A stretch of 64,000 nucleotides of DNA from Doris montereyensis (GCA_037039925.1 JAXRKP010000191.1:271001-335000); one strand, 5' to 3'. Numbered from the stretch's first letter, positions 34,331 through 47,368 are shown. Program-made: numbers and translations. Notes: generated from the letters alone by a model not told the origin.

Positions 34331-35649
34331 TTGACACATGTTACGTCACAGGGAATGATAGTTAGCCGACACGGCACATGGAGTAAGTTAGTGTTTCTTT
34401 TGGATGTTGCTTTGTTTTTGTTTAGTTTTGTCCTTCATTTTTTAAGTATTAGTATCAGTCCAATGACATTTTGATCATAACGAAAGTAGCCTACATATCA
34501 TAAATATGCTAAAACAATGAATGTCAGGAAAATGTGATTTAATCTGTGTGGAGCGAGCTAAATTATATTGTTTTTAGTGGACAATAATTGAAGGGGTCAT
34601 TTCAGTAGTGTGCCTAAATCACAATTTAGAGAACCCCCCCCCCCAAAAAAAAAAAAAAACCCATGGGATTTTGGCACCGTTGGTTTTGGGAGTTCTAAGT
34701 TCCAAACGGCTGTAAACGTGCTGTATTTTCATTATATTATTTTCACACTTTTCAGGAAGCATGATTTCATTTTATTTCCTAGGATTATCTCTGTGTCTTG
34801 TTTTTCACGAAAATGGACATAGGCACACTATTAAACCGAGCCCTTCAATTGTGAAGAGCGAATAGATGTTCAAATCTAGTAGAGCTAGAATGCACAACCA
34901 AAACCATAACTAGATCTACACACGACCTGCTGATAAATCAGCTTTACTCATACCCAATGCTCGATTTCTTTCGGCTATTGGTAAGCGCCTCATTTTTGAA
35001 TGGTTCTCATTCTTGAACAAAGTTATTGCAAATGGTGACTCCCAAAAATCGTAGATCTACATTTCAAAGAAAAAAAATTACGTCAGAAAAACTTATCCAC
35101 CTTTATTTATTTTTAATCGAGATTAAACGCAGAAATGGAAAGATGCAGTTTTTTTACGAGGTCTTCTTGTCAACGGTTTTGTGCTGCTTCTTTTATTTTT
35201 TTTACGCTTGTTTTGGGCAATCGCCTACTTTGAGACACATGGTTTTTGAAGTTCACAAATTTGTGATTACTGTGTACAACCACGTGAATTTAGGTGTCAA
35301 CAGAAGCAGAAATAAATTATTAATTCGTCATTCCCGTTTGATATCTATAAGCGATTACCAGTCATTCAAAAAGCGTTGCGATAATTCTGACACTTATACC
35401 TAACATTAAATCTTTCATTGTTTTAAATGTCAAAAGGCACGTCTATACGCTTGTTGCAGCCTTTACAGACAATTAGAGTAGAGCATAAACGGATGAGAAA
35501 CACAGACGCTAGGTCGGATCGCATTTTAGGATTCTTTCTAATATTTATCTTTGTTTGTTTCTATCTATATATACATGCACTTGTAAATATAAATAATATA
35601 ACTTGTTTTTGTTGTTGTTGTTGTTATTACTATTAAAAAAGCGCAATAC

Positions 35650-35789
35650 CCGAGCTCTAAGGCGCAGATGCTCGTAAGGCACAAACTCGGGCCTCTCCTC
35701 ATGGCTGGCCATGTAGAAAGAATGGTACCACACTGGCGCTATGAGGGCCAGACCAGCAAAGGTAGCCCAGCGCCACACACTGTCTATAC
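35650..35789 (-). CDS. COX6A: Cytochrome c oxidase subunit 6A, membrane exon
   Basis: The frame VWRWATFAGLALIAP, VWYHSFYMASHEE, RPEFVPYEHLRLRAR aligns without gaps to the transmembrane helix and RPEF..Y.HLRIR block of COX6A. The donor CGG|GTATTG is phase 0 and joins the PFPWGDG exon. Three possible acceptors lie close together: CCACAG (exon from 35,789), TATAG (35,783) and ACAG (35,779). The first two need one base carried over and the third needs two. The first has the better pyrimidine run and suits the candidate first exon at 46,986. A 22-bp tandem array begins only a few bases upstream of it, so the acceptor and branch-point region are partly made of repeat sequence. Confidence 0.93.
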
Positions 35790-35794
35790 CTGTG

Positions 35795-36305
35795 GAAGAT
35801 GGATACAGTCATTATGGAAGATGGATACAGTATGGAAGATTATTATGGAAGATGGATACAGTCATTATGGAAGATGGATACAGTCATTATGGAAGATGGA
35901 TACAGTCATTATGGAAGATGGATACAGTCATTATGGAAGATGGATACAGTCATTATGGAAGATGGATACAGTCATTATGGAAGATGGATACAGTCATTAT
36001 GGAAGATGGATACAGTCATTATGGAAGAGTCATTATGGAAGGAAGATGGATACAGTCATTATGGAAGATGGATACAGTCATTATGGAAGATGTCATTATG
36101 GAAGATGGATACAGTCATTATGGAAGATGGATACAGTCATTATGGAAGATGGATACAGTCATTATGGAAGATGGATACAGTCATTATGGAAGATGGATAC
36201 AGTCATTATGGAAGATGGATACAGTCATTATGGAAGATGGATACAGTCATTATGGAAGATGGATAGTCAGTCATTATGGAAGATGGATACAGTCATTATG
36301 GAAGA
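35795..36305. repeat. 22-bp minisatellite beside a COX6A acceptor
   Basis: About twenty-two units with core GATACAGTCATTATGGAAG fill the intron end just upstream of the COX6A membrane exon. Four units are truncated or fused. On the transcribed strand each unit reads CTTCCATAATGACTGTATC, which supplies part of the splice acceptor's pyrimidine context. The long open frames on the plus strand are artefacts. Confidence 0.93.
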
Positions 36306-36351
36306 GGAAGAACATGAATAGAAATGAATTGTTTGAACTTGAATACGTAGG

Positions 36352-36700
36352 CGGTTTAGGTAGGATTTTTTAATTTTGCCCAAATTTTGGCATGTGCAGG
36401 AGTAAGATAAGAGCTAAGGGGATCACGGCGGTTTAGGTAGGATTTTTTTAAATTTTGCCCAAACTCCCTTTTAACAGCCAAGGGATTTAACGTGTGTGAG
36501 TGGTGTGATCTGTACACTGGACTTCCTTATGATCGCCCCTTTCCGATGCGACTAGGTATCGATCAAAGTACCTGGACTAGGGGAGGGGGGGGGTAGGTTT
36601 TACTCGAAAAATTAACTCGAGGAAACTTTTCAACCTACCTGGGGCTTGAACCCACGACCGTGTGGTTAAGAGGCCAACACTTTGCATTTGGACGAACGAG
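36352..36700 (-). mobile_element. SINE family 1 copy
   Basis: The minus-strand body (TTTAACAGCCAAGGGATT, CTTTCCGATGCGACTAGG) and head (GGGCTTGAACCCACGACC as seen on the plus strand) are clear. A segment CGGTTTAGGTAGGATTTTTT occurs twice (36,351 and 36,428), suggesting a local duplication of its 3' end. Confidence 0.75.
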
Positions 36701-36719
36701 TCCCGCAAATGTAAGGGCG

Positions 36720-38545
36720 AAATGTATGTTGAATACCACCACCTGATGGCTGAGATATATATTGAATACCGCCACCTGATGGCTGAAATATATGGTGAAT
36801 ACCGCCACCTGATGGCTGAAATATATGGTGAATACCATCACCTGATGGCTGAAATATATGGTGAATACCATCACCTGATGGCTGAAATAAATGTTGAATA
36901 CCACCATCTGATGGCTGAAATAAATGTTGAATACCATCACCTGATGGCTGAAATATATGGTGAATACCATCACCTGATGGCTGAAATATATGTTGAATAC
37001 CACCACCTGATGGCTGAAATAAATGTTGAATACCATCACCTGATGGCTGAAATATATGTTGAATACCATCACCTGATGGCTGAAATAAATGTTGAATACC
37101 ATCACCTGATGGCTGAAATAAATGGTGAATACCATCACCTGATGGCTGAAATATATGGTGAATACCATCACCTGATGGCTGAAATATATGTTGAATACCA
37201 TCACCTGATGGCTGAAATAAATGTTGAATACCATCACCTGATGGCTGAAATAAATGGTGAATACCATCACCTGATGGCTGAAATATATGTTGAATACCAT
37301 CACCTGATGGCTGAAATATATGGTGAATACCATCACCTGATGGCTGAAATATATGTTGAATACCATCACCTGATGGCTGAAATATATGTTGAATACCATC
37401 ACCTGATGGCTGAAATAAATGGTGAATACCACCACCTGATGGCTGAAATAAATGGTGAATACCATCACCTGATGGCTGAAATATATCTTGAATACCACCA
37501 CCTGATGGCTGAAATATATGTTGAATACCATCACCTGATGGCTGAAATATATGTTGAATACCACCACCTGATGGCTGAAATAAATGGTGAATACCGCCAC
37601 CTGGTGGCTGAAATAAATGTTGAATACCATCACCTGATGGCTGAAATATATGTTGAATACCATCACCTGGTGGCTGAAATAAATGTTGAATACCATCACC
37701 TGATGGCTGAAATATATGTTGAATACCACCACCTGATGGCTGAAATAAATGGTGAATACCATCACCTGATGGCTGAAATTTATGTTGAATACCATCACCT
37801 GATGGCTGAAATAAATCTTGAATACCATCACCTGATGGCTGAAATATATGTTGAATACCATCACCTGATGGCTGAAATATATGTTGAATACCATCACCTG
37901 ATGGCTGAAATAAATGGTGAACACCGCCACCTGGTGGCTGAAATAAAGGGTGAATGCCATCACCTGATGGCTAAAATATATGGTGAATAGCACCACCTGA
38001 TGGCTGAAATAAATGTTGAATACCATCACCTGATGGCTGAAATATATGTTGAATACTACCACCTGGTGGCTGAAATAAAGGGTGAATACCATCACCTGAT
38101 GGCTGAAATATATGTTGAATACCACCACCTGATGGCTGAAATAAAGGGTGAAGACCATCACCTGATGGCTGAAATATATGTTGAATACCATCACCTGATG
38201 ACTGAAATATATTGTGAATACCATCACCTGATGGCTGAAATATATGGTGAATACCATCACCTGATGGCTGAAATATATGTTGAATACCATCACCTGATGG
38301 CTGAAATAAATGGTGCATACCACCACCTGGTGGCTGAAATAAATGGTGAATACCACCACCTGGTGGCTGAAATAAAGGGTGAATACCACCACCTGATGGC
38401 TGAAATAAATGGTGAATACCGCCACCTGGTGGCTGAAATAAAGGGTGAATACCATCACCTGGTGGCTGAAATAAAGGGTGAATACCACCACCTGATGGCT
38501 GAAATAAGTGTTGAATACCACCACCTGATGGCTGAAATATATGCA
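36720..38545. repeat. 33-bp dyad-bearing satellite array
   Basis: About fifty-five units of 33 bp carry GGCTGAAATA(T/A)ATG(G/T)TG, AATACC and a core CCATCACCTGATGG or relatives. The core is an inverted repeat (CCATCA-CC-TGATGG); variants include the equally symmetric CCACCACCTGGTGG and mixed forms. Each core contains CACCTG, an E-box. Since 33 is a multiple of three, frames of 442 (+) and 629 (-) codons stay open. Neither has exon borders, and the minus one ends in SINE sequence. The array would lie in COX6A intron 1 if the exon at 46,986 is correct. Confidence 0.94.
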
Positions 38546-40733
38546 TCTGGTGGATGGGTAGAATCTAAGGAAGCAAACAGTTCATAATCGAATATTGTAA
38601 CATATGAATTCATGTTTCTTTTAAACATGTTCATTCATACTACATTTGTACTAACACACCATTGCATGGCTTATTTCCTCCGTTGGAGTTGAGTGAGTCA
38701 TGGCTTGTACAATTCAAGCCAGGTGTTTAGCTCTGTGACTTCTTTCAATTCTTATTCACCCAGTGACAGAGCGTGACTTACATTTATACTTAATCTTAAA
38801 TGAATGGATGTTTTTTTTTATTACAAAAAATGTTATTCAATAAAGTTTATTTCAAAAATTAAGCTCAGGATTTTGTTGAATTCCCGTTTGAATAAGTGCC
38901 TTGGTGTGAAATGTGGAATTGGATTGTTCCTTTGAGCTTTTAAATGTGAAATGAATTAATGCATTCAAGTAACCAATATTGTATTGTTGAAATTGAAATT
39001 CTTATTAGTAAAAATTAATTACGATTTTGTTTCAACAAAACCAACTCTGTTTTATCTGAAATGGAAACATACCTCACAATACCCCCTCGGCTATTTACAG
39101 GGCAATCCAGGAAATCAACAAATCCTCTCAAAATAAAAATAATAAAACTTCTGTCAACACAAACACTTTGGCAGGCCATTTCATTCCAGCCTCGAAAACA
39201 TTTACCACTGCCTTTATCCAGGTACTCATTTACGATTTCATACTACATCCAATCGCAGAAACATCCAGGTACTTATTTACACCTGAATCAATGAGGAGAC
39301 TTGTTCTTTTATGATTGTATCACAGTTTTTGTTAGTAATTAAAATCAAATCAGGGTTAGTAAGCTTGTTCATAATTGATTTCATATGTTTTTATCAAATA
39401 TAAAAAAATAGTACAGCTATGCGCAACTTGTAAATCATACATGATCTTGCTTAACATCGTTATCGTTAAAAAGTCATCATTTGCAGTGCCATGGTTGCAT
39501 TTAATTTTTCGAACCGATCTAAATGCTGTATATGTTTACCATATTTCCAATTCAGATAACAAAGTTATGGTTTTGTTGCCAAAAAATAACAATTTTGTGT
39601 TTTGTAGTTGCTATATTCCTTTGTTACCTGTTTTTCGACCTTTGAACGGCCATAACTCCCTTAATATTTTTTCTAGAAAAAAAATTATGGTCCCAGTAGT
39701 ACCACATGAAAGCACTCGTCAAGCCCTTTTCCTTTGATACTACATTTAAAGCGTTTCAAGCATTTTGGATTTTTGATGAAATTACCTGAGATATACATAC
39801 AAGCATCCTTTGAAAAATATCTTCCTTCTCCATTTTGCACAACCGACATATTACTGTGACGGACGGAGAAGGAACCGAATATACTCTATCGCCTTTTCTC
39901 CTCCTTTCCTCTCTCCCTTCTTCTCTATATTGTAAAATTCTTCTCACTGACGGGGAAACAAGGAGAGTTTCCTTTTGGTAGAAAAAAATCCTGAAGGGAA
40001 ATCGTTCTCGGGATCATTTAAAACCTACTTGCAAAATATAGTTATTCTTAAAGTCCCAGCAACAGAGCCTTTGACGCTCAAAGAACGACCTACTCTCAGG
40101 CAGAATTAAATGTAGATCTATAGATTCTAGATAAATGTAGAGGAGATACATCCGATATAGCTCTAGGCTAATGTCTAGATATTTAAGCTATCTCTAGTTT
40201 GATCGTACATGTATTTTATAAAACCCTAATAACGGTAAAAAGTAAAGGCTCATGCTATACAAATTGCTTCTTCTCCATCCTGTTCTCTTCACTATTATAA
40301 TACATGTAATTATCACCTTAACCGATTAGATGAAATAATAATAATAATAATAATAAATGCATATTTATTCTTTAAGATCTAAATCTAGCTCAAATCAAAG
40401 TAACTGAAAATATCAAAATATAACCGACACTAGATCTACATGACATTACATGAAAAATAAGATTTAAGATAATAATACATGCATCCTCTGGTCTGTAGTG
40501 TCATGATTTATAAATCTTGATTCTAGATCTAGATAATGTATCATTCATATTCTAGATCTAGGTCTAGATTGTAGATAGCAGATCGTATTTACATCTAGAT
40601 ATAGAGTATATACATATATCATAATAGGGATAGATCTAGATCTAACTAGGTCTATAGTCTAGCTCTATCTATGTCAAAAGTCTAAATATCTGGATGTTAA
40701 TTTTAAGAGAACAGAACTAAAGCGCATGCTCAC
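38546..40733. other. Presumed intronic sequence, no supported exon
   Basis: Contains a SINE family 2 fragment (GGCAGGCCATTTCATTCCAG to CACCTGAATCAATGAGG, 39,170-39,305). A 120-codon open frame at 39,375-39,737 has no recognisable domain. The part from 40,100 on is the AGATCT-rich tract listed separately. Confidence 0.45.
40100..40660. repeat. AGATCT/TCTAGA-rich tract
   Basis: A diffuse run of palindromic hexamers (TAGATCTA, TCTAGATC and relatives) without a fixed period is followed by further AT-rich sequence. Similar clusters occur at 16,750-17,030 and 49,663-49,690. Confidence 0.7.
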
Positions 40734-40931
40734 CCATGTGAAATCCTTCATGTGGTGGTTGTGGTGCGTAAGGGGAGGGGGGAAATGGAAGCCCTTTGCA
40801 TGGTGCTTCCTCTTTAGGGGTTTGGTGGACAGTTGGCGATGACTGGTCGATTTCACTGGCTGCCTAGCAAACAAAATCCCAATGCGCTTTGCAATCGGAA
40901 CAAACTTTGATTCTAATTCAACCAAAGCCAT
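40734..40931 (-). CDS. Candidate first coding exon, mitochondrial-type N-terminus
   Basis: An ATG in ideal context (GCCATGG) opens 66 codons: MALVELESKFVPIAKRIGIL, then FARQPVKSTSHRQLS, a basic His-rich stretch and MKDFTW. It ends at a strong donor TGG|GTGAGC. The Arg/Ser/Lys-rich start without acidic residues after position 8 resembles a mitochondrial presequence, and a perfect CRE lies 40 bp upstream. It lies on the COX6A strand, 5 kb upstream of the membrane exon. However, the donor leaves a complete codon, and none of the three COX6A acceptors accepts that phase. It may be the start of another gene, an alternative COX6A start needing an extra exon, or chance. I do not recognise its family. 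Confidence 0.5.
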
Positions 40932-40934
40932 GGC

Positions 40935-41060
40935 TTAAAACTCAGGAAGCGGACCAAGCAGGAAGTAGTTTGACGTCATCGAATTGTTTTCATTTGTGGT
41001 GCCTTTGCGTACCTCTGCCCATCGCGTCATAACTCACTCTCTTCAATGGGCCAGATTCAC
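40935..41060 (-). promoter_or_regulatory. CRE-containing promoter-like segment
   Basis: TGACGTCA (40,971-40,978), the full palindromic cAMP-response element, lies about 40 bp upstream of the ATG at 40,931. Moderately CpG-containing sequence follows (GTTATGACGCGATGGGCAG). CREs are common in promoters of nuclear-encoded mitochondrial genes. No TATA box is seen. Confidence 0.45.
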
Positions 41061-41510
41061 AAAGGGATTTTTTAGGCTTAGCGTAACACAGCATTAACCA
41101 AACGACTTCACGCAATTTTACGCACCCAGTGCCATAGCAATTTCGCTTGTTGGCAAATCTAAAATAGGCCTAGATCAACTGCCTACTACCGAATCATTCA
41201 GCTCGATAGATTGCTGACCGTCCTGTTAATGATGCATCTTATAGTTTTTGTATACGAAATATTGGATTTCTTCATCTTGAGCTGGATTTGATTCCTGATT
41301 CCGTGTTTTCTCTCTTGCTCTTATGCATAGTACAGTGTTATCTTTATTATCGTTATTTGTGTGTGTGTGTGTGTGTGTGTGTGTGAGTGTGTGTGTGCAT
41401 CAAATGACATGCACTCCCCACTCCTTTTATTTTCTTTTTTTCTTTCTTCAAAACTTGTCCACTTCTCTTTATCTTCTATCTATTGTTATTTTATCATATT
41501 CAGTATTGTA

Positions 41511-41542
<32 letters not shown>

Positions 41543-41984
41543 TGTAGATTAGAATAATATAATTTGCTGGGCTATACTCTTCCTCTCTTTCTTTTTGTTA
41601 TCATTTCCGATCTTTCTTACTCTTTCCCACCCCTTTCCTTCTGATATTCTTTTACTGTAACTTTTACCATAGCTATGAATATAATATATATACCGTCATT
41701 ATTTGCCATTCTCCACCAGTCCACTTCTCTTATCCATTGCATTTTCCATCGCTGCTTTATATTCTCATTTCGTTATGTGCTCGTATTTCTTCGCTGTATT
41801 TTTTGATGATTTTTTTTTCTTTGCGATGTTTGTACAAATGTGTGTAGCGCAGACTTATTTGTTGTGCGACAAATTATGGTTACACCCCAAACGTCACGTA
41901 TTTGCTTTGTCTCTTTAAACGGAATTTTTCCAGGTTTCATTTTCTTCTGGTAGATTGTTAGGGTACTGATTGATTTCTTTTCCG
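41061..41984. other. Intergenic or intronic, (GT)n runs only
   Basis: (GT)n runs at 41,357-41,395 and 41,507-41,545. Several short open frames of 60-74 codons on the plus strand are driven by these runs. No supported exon. Confidence 0.5.
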
Positions 41985-42280
41985 ACACGGTGTCGATCTG
42001 TCAACGTAAAAGATCGGCGGTTCGTGCCCGACAGATTGACAATTAATTGTTCGCCATTTTCTTTCGAGTGAAAGCCAACCCCTCCCTCCTGAACCAGTTC
42101 GACACCTAGTCTCGTCGGAGACGGACGACAAAACAAAGGGGGTGTGGTCTCGTGTGCAAATCACAACACTGCGCACGTTAAAGGTCCCCGAGCAGCCGTT
42201 TACAGGGCAGTCCGGGCAACACCAAAAAACCCCAACCCCAAAACAACATCCTACTGTGGGTAAAATCAAAATCAAATCAA
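41985..42280 (+). mobile_element. SINE family 1 copy
   Basis: Body matches include AGTTCGACACCTAGTCTCG, then GTGCAAATCACAACACTGCG, GTTTACAGGGCAGTCCGGGC and a CAAAT tail. The head is diverged (GCGGTTCGTGCCCGAC). Confidence 0.75.
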
Positions 42281-42444
42281 ATAAAAAAACAAGACGACGA
42301 TCAAAAACATCATAAGCGTTTTTGTGTGTGTGCTAAAGGTAGGCCCTACTTCTTTCTTTTTACTCCCTCACCTGTCACTTCAACCACCCACGCTGGATGA
42401 ACCTCTGTAAGCACATATTTTACCAAAAAATATACATAAAAATG

Positions 42445-42660
42445 GATTTTCACTCGTGTAGGCTCACCGACTTTACATCACTTTCCTCCCAGCCAGGAGG
42501 TTGTTTCGTTGAAAGTCTTTCTCAACCATTCGGTGAGCATACAATTCACATGAATCTTAGTTAGGAGTTAATACAATGTCTAACACTCAAACACGATTCA
42601 TTCTCTGTGTAAAGTTGAGAGTACTAAACTTATTCACACCTGAGTCAAGAGAGGATAGTT
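42445..42660 (-). mobile_element. SINE family 2 fragment
   Basis: GTAGGCTCACCGACTTTACAT to CACCTGAGTCAAGAGAGG matches the body of family 2. The tRNA-like head is missing, and the next element (42,690) is in opposite orientation. Confidence 0.6.
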
Positions 42661-42689
42661 TAATATTTATGTATTATTTTTGCCATCTT

Positions 42690-43275
42690 AGAGGCGTTGT
42701 AGCGCAACCGTAGTAATGTGAGCTTGTAATCATGACGCCGTTGTAACCATGACGCCGTTGTAACCATGACGCCGTTGTAACCATGAAGCCGTTGTAACCA
42801 TGACGCCGTTGTAACCATGACGCGTTGTAACCATGTAACCATGACGCCGTTGTAACCATAACGCCGTTGTAACCATGAAGCCGTTATAACCATAACGCCG
42901 TTGTAACCATAACGCCGTTGTAACCATGACGCCGTTGTAACCATGACGCCGTTGTAACCATAACGCCGTTGTAACCATAACGCCATTGTAACCATGACGC
43001 CGACACCGGTTTCAATCCCACAGATGGCACAGGTGGCTTTTTTTCTTCCCACATCGTTGTACTCCAAGGAAAGGGACATCACTCTTCTTTCTTCACAACT
43101 CAGGTGTGAATAAGCGCCCAGCTATTGGTAGAGACGTGTCTTGCCAGATTGTTAGCCCAAAGTGCCTTAACAGGCTGCTGTATCTACTGTATATTCCCTA
43201 GGGAGTTGAGAGGATTTTTTATTTAATGAAATAAAATGGCCTGCTGGGGAATAAATGATGTACAGACGGTGAGTG
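42690..43275 (+). mobile_element. SINE family 2 copy split by a 17-bp array
   Basis: The head starts GAGGCGTTGTAGCGCAAC, continues GAGCTTGTAATCATGACG, is interrupted by the tandem array at 42,735-43,000 and resumes with ACACCGGTTTCAATCCC (B box). The body follows (CTCAGGTGTGAATAAGCGCC to TGGCCTGCTGGGGAATAAAT). Confidence 0.8.
42735..43000. repeat. 17-bp array inside a SINE head
   Basis: About fifteen units of GTTGTAACCATGACGCC, with ATAACGCC and ATGAAGCC variants, start in register with the SINE head segment CTTGTAATCATGACG and end in register with its ACACCGG continuation. It is an in-place expansion. The minus-strand frames (Met/Val/Thr/Leu/Gln/Arg) are artefacts. Confidence 0.92.
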
Positions 43276-43570
43276 GGTGGGGGTGGGGGCCCAGAGGAAG
43301 GTATTTTTTACCACACATCGGAAAAAAAAATCTCGTTTATTTCATTACTGGATGGCGCAGTTCCTTCCCTTCACATTGATATCATAAAAATAACTCAGTA
43401 TCGATTCTTTCATTTTATACGATTTGTTTTAGAAACGATACCGGCCTAGCACATCGGTTGTACCATAAACGCCAGGAATTTGTCTAAAGTATAACAATTT
43501 CGTACTCATTTTAATCAACACAAAGTACTCTATCCGACCGATGTACTTTTGAGGAATTATTGTCGATTTT

Positions 43571-44062
43571 AGTACGAAGGAGCCACAGTGGAGTGAAGTC
43601 AAAGTTGAAATATGACAATAAGTGACAACTCCACTAATAAAGACAGAAGAAACACGTGACGTTTCGGGTATAGGCAACAAACGAGAAATATCTAGGATCT
43701 ACATCTAAGTACTACCTCAGGCATCACACAATGTGATGTCAGAAGAAAAACAGAGAGGAGGAAGAAAGAAAGAAAACGACAGTGATGGTAAGAAACGTAA
43801 GTAGAAGGGGGTGTGAAGAATGAGCGAGAATGGGAGGTTCAGATCTAAAATGAAATAAAAATATGAAAATAAGTAAGTAATAAAAAGTAAAAAGGAGATA
43901 GAGAGAAGGAGAGAGATAGAGAGAGAGAAAGAAAAAAAAAGGAAGAAAAAAGGCAGGGAAGAAAGAAAGGGAGAGAGAGGCGTGAGTATGGGAAACAAGA
44001 ACGAAAAAGAGGATAACTATAAGACTAGATCTATATCTCACTGGGTCTAGAAAGAAGAAATG
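43571..44062 (+). repeat. Second copy of dispersed repeat R
   Basis: It starts TACGAAGGAGCCACAGTGGA and ends TATATCTCACTGGGTCTAGA as at 21,436, but carries only a short GAGA block where the other copy has about 250 bp of (GA)n. Confidence 0.8.
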
Positions 44063-45640
<1,578 letters not shown>

Positions 45641-45644
45641 TATA

Positions 45645-46980
45645 GGTAGATAGATAGGCAGAGTGAGAAAAAACAAAGATATACAGTATAGTTTGATTGA
45701 AATGGGACTAGATAACAAATCTGCAAAGGTCTAATAGCCATTCGTCTGCTGACGTTTGATATACGTCTACCAATCTGAGCGATAAAAAACCCCAGAAAAA
45801 ACCTAAAAACCAAACTCCTAACCTTGCCTCGGATGGAGAGGAGGAGGGGGGGCAAGGTTTAGAGTGGGGCGGGGGTACCAAGGTTGTGACATTGCCATAT
45901 TTCTCTCATATCTAATATCTAGATCTAGATCCAAGTACAATCCAAGCAAACCGGACAAGTTGCCATTTGAATTCATACGCGCCTCCTCTACCCTAGATTT
46001 ATACTATAAATAGCACGGCCAATGTCAATACAGCTATTGGGATGCACTACCTGGGAGACATAATCTTAATCTAATGCCTTTGACGGTTATGCTTTTACTA
46101 AGAACATTAGTTTGCGACGATTTTAGTGGCCAACTTTGTATTCAGCAGCCAGACATGCCCTGGTTTAGCCTCTAGAAGTAGTGTGTACCAGGGAGTGGGG
46201 GTGAGAGTAAGAAAATTACCCATACTATTTATGCAACTTTCTCTGAGTAAAAAGTTTTGAGCTCATTTCGCCCCCCCCCACCCCACCCCCTCCATTTTGT
46301 CAACCAAACGATTTCAATCTAGGAAGTAACGAGTATGTAGTCGTAATCGGCCACTTAAATGCCCACATAAGATCGGCAACACCAACAGCAGATGAGATGC
46401 CGGAGGGACATAACCTTGGGTATTCTTGAGGGTGGGCTGGAGATGGTAGGGATAGCAGGGTGGTGTAGAGGGTGAGAGAGGAGGCTTTGGTCTTCAGGGA
46501 TTGTAATAGAACTCGTTCGGGGAGATAGATTTAAGATTTGTATTACAGGAAGTTCTACTTCTGTGAGACATAATTTTTCATTATATACGAACAATCAAAT
46601 TACGTAATAATTCAGTTAAAAAAATAAATGCAAACAGTATTAATTCTTTTAAAAATAACATTGATATGGAGTCTTACAATTTAAAATATGTGTATGATGA
46701 ATGAATGTGCATTGTTCTAATTGATTAATGTATGTTCAATTATGTTAAAAACTCCATGATTATAATTTTTAAGATGTATGGGACATTTAAAGGTCTAATG
46801 ATCTATTTATCCTCTGACAAGATATTATGTAAGATTATGTAATAGATCTCCCATAATACTGTGTTTTTGGCCAGTATTGGCTTTCACCTTTCCTTTAAAT
46901 GTAGATCTAAATAGATATCGACTACGACCACAAATAATCTATTCGATCTCTTGGTGGTTCCCCCACTTCGGAACTCATTC
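45645..46980. other. No supported gene; possible LINE endonuclease scrap
   Basis: At about 46,347-46,420 the plus strand can be read IGHLNAHIRSA, reminiscent of the GDFNAHIG endonuclease motif of LINEs, but it is too short to assign. A C/A-rich run lies at 46,268-46,292. Confidence 0.3.
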
Positions 46981-46985
46981 CTTAC

Positions 46986-47160
46986 CCGTTGCTTGAGTTG
47001 GCGCTAGCGAATAGCCTTTGAATCGCTGTCTGGAGCACGGATCTTCACAGTGGCCGGAACGAAGCCTCATACTGATATTATTATTATTATTGTTATGACC
47101 TCTGGTCAAACGTTGTCGGAGCATGGAATACAGCAGAGGATTTCGTGATGCCATCTTCAT
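46986..47160 (-). CDS. Candidate COX6A first exon
   Basis: ATGAAGATGGCA opens MASRNPLLYSMLRQRLTRG, a run of Asn encoded by an (AAT)n tract, then ISMRLRSGHCEDPCSRQRF, GYSLAPTQAT and donor ACGG|GTAAGG. The Arg/Leu/Ser-rich start with no acidic residue in the first 30 suits a mitochondrial presequence. The donor carries over one base, which fits the CCACAG or TATAG acceptors of the COX6A membrane exon. The joined protein would be about 130 residues, slightly longer than usual for COX6A because of the Asn run. It is also phase-compatible with an acceptor-like AG just before the ATG at 40,931. The implied 11-kb intron and absence of sequence identity to known presequences keep this tentative. Confidence 0.45.
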
Positions 47161-47335
47161 TACGCTAAAAAGGATAATAATGATAGAATGGCATTTCAAA
47201 AACACGCGCCTAACGATGTGAATGCGTTCAATGTGCGATCCCTTTGATAACTTTTGTCTTGGAAATTTCCGATTGAATTTTTGTTTTGTTACGCAGCCGG
47301 TGATGCCATCAGATTAGATATTATATAATTATTAC

Positions 47336-47368
<33 letters not shown>

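Noticed and set aside
36635..38524. 629-codon minus-strand and 442-codon plus-strand open frames
   Set aside because: Both come from a 33-bp tandem repeat, whose period is a multiple of three. There are no splice borders and the minus frame runs into SINE sequence.
39375..39737. 120-codon plus-strand open frame
   Set aside because: No recognisable family or splice signals, and composition follows local AT content.
40734..40931. Direct splice of the 40,931 exon to the COX6A membrane exon
   Set aside because: The donor leaves a whole codon, while all three acceptors need one or two carried bases, so a direct join would be out of frame.
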